Shown here piece after piece: positions 7,592 through 8,464 of a stretch of 8,464 nucleotides of DNA. Under the pieces are notes generated by a model that made no database searches, was not told the origin of the DNA, and saw nothing but the letters and a program-made list of their open reading frames with translations. This stretch comes from Chitinophagales bacterium (GTDB lineage: Bacteria > Bacteroidota > Bacteroidia > Chitinophagales > UBA2359), in assembly GCA_020631035.1 (NCBI GenBank), contig JAHDIA010000238.1, forward strand, positions 1 to 8,464, written 5' to 3'. Numbering within the stretch: position 1 is the first letter of the stretch; every line of letters begins with the position of its first letter. The position numbers were made by a program, and so were the translations under genes.

Positions 7592-7754
7592 CTTCGGGCG
7601 ATGGTGTCTCCCCGCTGTCCATTCCTACTTACAGGCTCAACAGTCCATTCGTCATAGTCGGTACTAGTCTTCCTGGCGTCAGCCGTCGTACCTCCTTGTC
7701 TCATTGGGCTATTGAGCCTGTGCGTACCATTTCCATCGGGCGTAAAATCCGAAG
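7592..7754. repeat. G/C-rich island of nested inverted repeats (palindromic element or structured RNA)
   Basis: Three coaxial pairings nest here. The outer is CTTCGG 7592-7597 with CCGAAG 7749-7754. Inside it, CGATGG 7599-7604 pairs with CCATCG 7733-7738. The main stem is ACAGGCTCAA 7631-7640 with TTGAGCCTGT 7712-7721, continuing to 7647/7705 with one C-A mismatch and one T-G wobble, 17 positions in all. Within its loop, GGTAC 7660-7664 pairs with GTACC 7688-7692, and GGC 7675-7677 with GCC 7682-7684 around GTCA. The island is far more G/C-rich than its surroundings and starts and ends sharply. No recognisable gene lies inside. It may be a palindromic mobile element, a remnant of one, or a structured RNA. 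The rest of the 7451-7808 spacer holds the preceding terminator and the next promoter; 7510-7590 shows nothing recognisable. Confidence 0.6.
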
Positions 7755-7773
7755 GGTTTATACCAATAAACAT

Positions 7774-7781
7774 TATATTTG
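7774..7781 (+). promoter_or_regulatory. Candidate -7 promoter box TATATTTG for the DUF4291 gene
   Basis: TATATTTG matches the Bacteroidota -7 consensus TAnnTTTG at every fixed position. Transcription would start near 7788, about 20 nt before the GTG start at 7809. No good TTTG -33 element sits at the usual distance, because that place falls at the right edge of the inverted-repeat island (CCGAAG at 7749-7754); TTTA at 7757-7760 is too close. The match is short and may be chance, though its position is right. Confidence 0.45.
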
Positions 7782-7808
7782 TCTTAAAGCAAATAATACG
7801 TATAAAAG

Positions 7809-8402
7809 GTGTCAAATAATAAATACGAAATAAGAGCTACTTACAATCAAGACCAAATAGCAGTTTATTCTGTGTTTAGTTCTTCAATAGCAGATGTTGC
7901 TATTAAAAATCAAAAGCTATTGCCACCATTCTCCTACAAAAGAATGACTTGGATAAAACCATCATACTTATGGATGATGTATAGAAGCGATTGGGGAGGA
8001 AGAGCAGGAATGGAGCGGATTTTACAAATATGGATAAATAGAAAAGATTGGGACAATTGTTTAAAAGAAGCCATTTTAACAACCCCTGAAAGTCATGTTT
8101 ACAAAGATGCAAAAAAGTGGAGAAAGGCTTTGGACAAGGCTCGAATCAGAGTTCAGTGGGACCCAGAAAGGGATATAAAAAACAATCGCCTTGAGCACAA
8201 ATCAATACAGCTTGGCATTACCTCCATTCTTGTAGAAGCGTATGCCAAAAAATGGATAATCAAAATTGAAGATATGACAGAGCAAACAAGAAAAATAAGT
8301 GCGCTAGTATTCCAACAAAAGTATGAGGATGCAAACAAACTGTTACCAGAGGAGAGAATTTATCCTGTTAATGAGGAAATTAAGAGAGTACTAGGAATGT
8401 GA
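7809..8402 (+). CDS. DUF4291 domain-containing protein
   Basis: This complete 197-residue protein matches the DUF4291 family as I remember it over its whole length. No biochemical function is known to me. Conserved blocks are YEIRATYNQDQIAVYSVF near the N-terminus, PPFSYKRMTWIKPSYLW at 39-55 followed by RSDWGG, VQWDPERD at 115-122, LEHKSIQLGI at 128-137, and LLPEERIYPVNEEIKRVLGM at the C-terminus. The many invariant Trp, Arg, Lys, His and Asp residues suggest an enzyme or nucleic-acid-binding protein, but that is inference. The GTG at 7809 is the only sensible start: TAA lies in frame at 7803-7805, and the next ATG (residue 46) falls inside the conserved core. No standard ribosome-binding site is visible. 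The gene stands alone after a strong terminator and the inverted-repeat island. The 62 bases after it contain no gene. Confidence 0.9.
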   Translation: MSNNKYEIRATYNQDQIAVYSVFSSSIADVAIKNQKLLPPFSYKRMTWIKPSYLWMMYRSDWGGRAGMERILQIWINRKDWDNCLKEAILTTPESHVYKDAKKWRKALDKARIRVQWDPERDIKNNRLEHKSIQLGITSILVEAYAKKWIIKIEDMTEQTRKISALVFQQKYEDANKLLPEERIYPVNEEIKRVLGM

Positions 8403-8464
8403 CATAGCTCAAACACTGCAAGCCAGCAGTAAGAAAAATCCCCTCAAATTTCCCTATTCATACC

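Noticed and set aside
7592..7754. Intact group II intron or retron
   Set aside because: No reverse transcriptase gene is present in the window and I could not find a domain V-like hairpin; only a remnant remains possible.
7585..7815. 76-codon minus-strand ORF over the palindromic island
   Set aside because: Its residues come almost entirely from the inverted-repeat arms, it resembles no protein I know, and the G/C-rich island simply lacks stops in that frame.
8415..8430. Hairpin ACTGC/GCAGT after the DUF4291 gene as a terminator
   Set aside because: The stem has only five pairs and no T-tract follows, so it is not a convincing terminator.
1..8464. Defence system, CRISPR array, prophage, integrase, transposase, tRNA or rRNA
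   Set aside because: No regular short repeats with spacers, no mobile-element enzymes and no RNA gene signatures were seen on either strand.

Overview
The window looks like an ordinary chromosomal stretch from a member of the Bacteroidota. Three things suggest this: the SMC protein reads like the Bacteroidota version, a GSII (GlnII-type) glutamine synthetase is present, and genes are A/T-rich with weak Shine-Dalgarno signals. One start region also carries a TAnnTTTG box, the -7 element typical of this phylum. A genus cannot be named; a Cytophagales, Saprospirales or Flavobacteriales relative would fit. All recognised genes are on the + strand.

Layout: (1) 1-821 is the 3' three quarters of a glutamine synthetase gene, cut by the window edge and broken by a frameshift near position 53. 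(2) 822-1039 holds a strong terminator (870-904), a weak promoter candidate and a second hairpin with a T-tract. (3) 1040-4570 is a complete smc gene. (4) 4571-4874 holds a doubtful 44-codon ORF and a G/C-rich repeat unit with an internal 24-nt imperfect duplication. (5) 4875-6844 is a two-gene overlapping operon: a YbdL-type methionine/glutamine aminotransferase and a YafV/Nit2-type omega-amidase. (6) About 6920-7450 encodes an uncharacterised soluble protein and ends in a 15-bp-stem terminator. (7) 7510-7808 contains a G/C-rich island of nested inverted repeats (7592-7754), followed by a TATATTTG promoter box. (8) 7809-8402 encodes a complete DUF4291 protein, and 8403-8464 holds no gene.

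The clearest functional link is the aminotransferase and omega-amidase pair. The aminotransferase can regenerate methionine from its keto acid using glutamine, which leaves alpha-ketoglutaramate; the omega-amidase hydrolyses this to 2-oxoglutarate and ammonia. Glutamine synthetase upstream makes the amino donor, but smc and terminators lie between, so only the aminotransferase/amidase pair is likely to be co-transcribed. No defence system, prophage, transposase, CRISPR array, tRNA or rRNA was found. The least explained structure is the nested palindromic island upstream of the DUF4291 gene.
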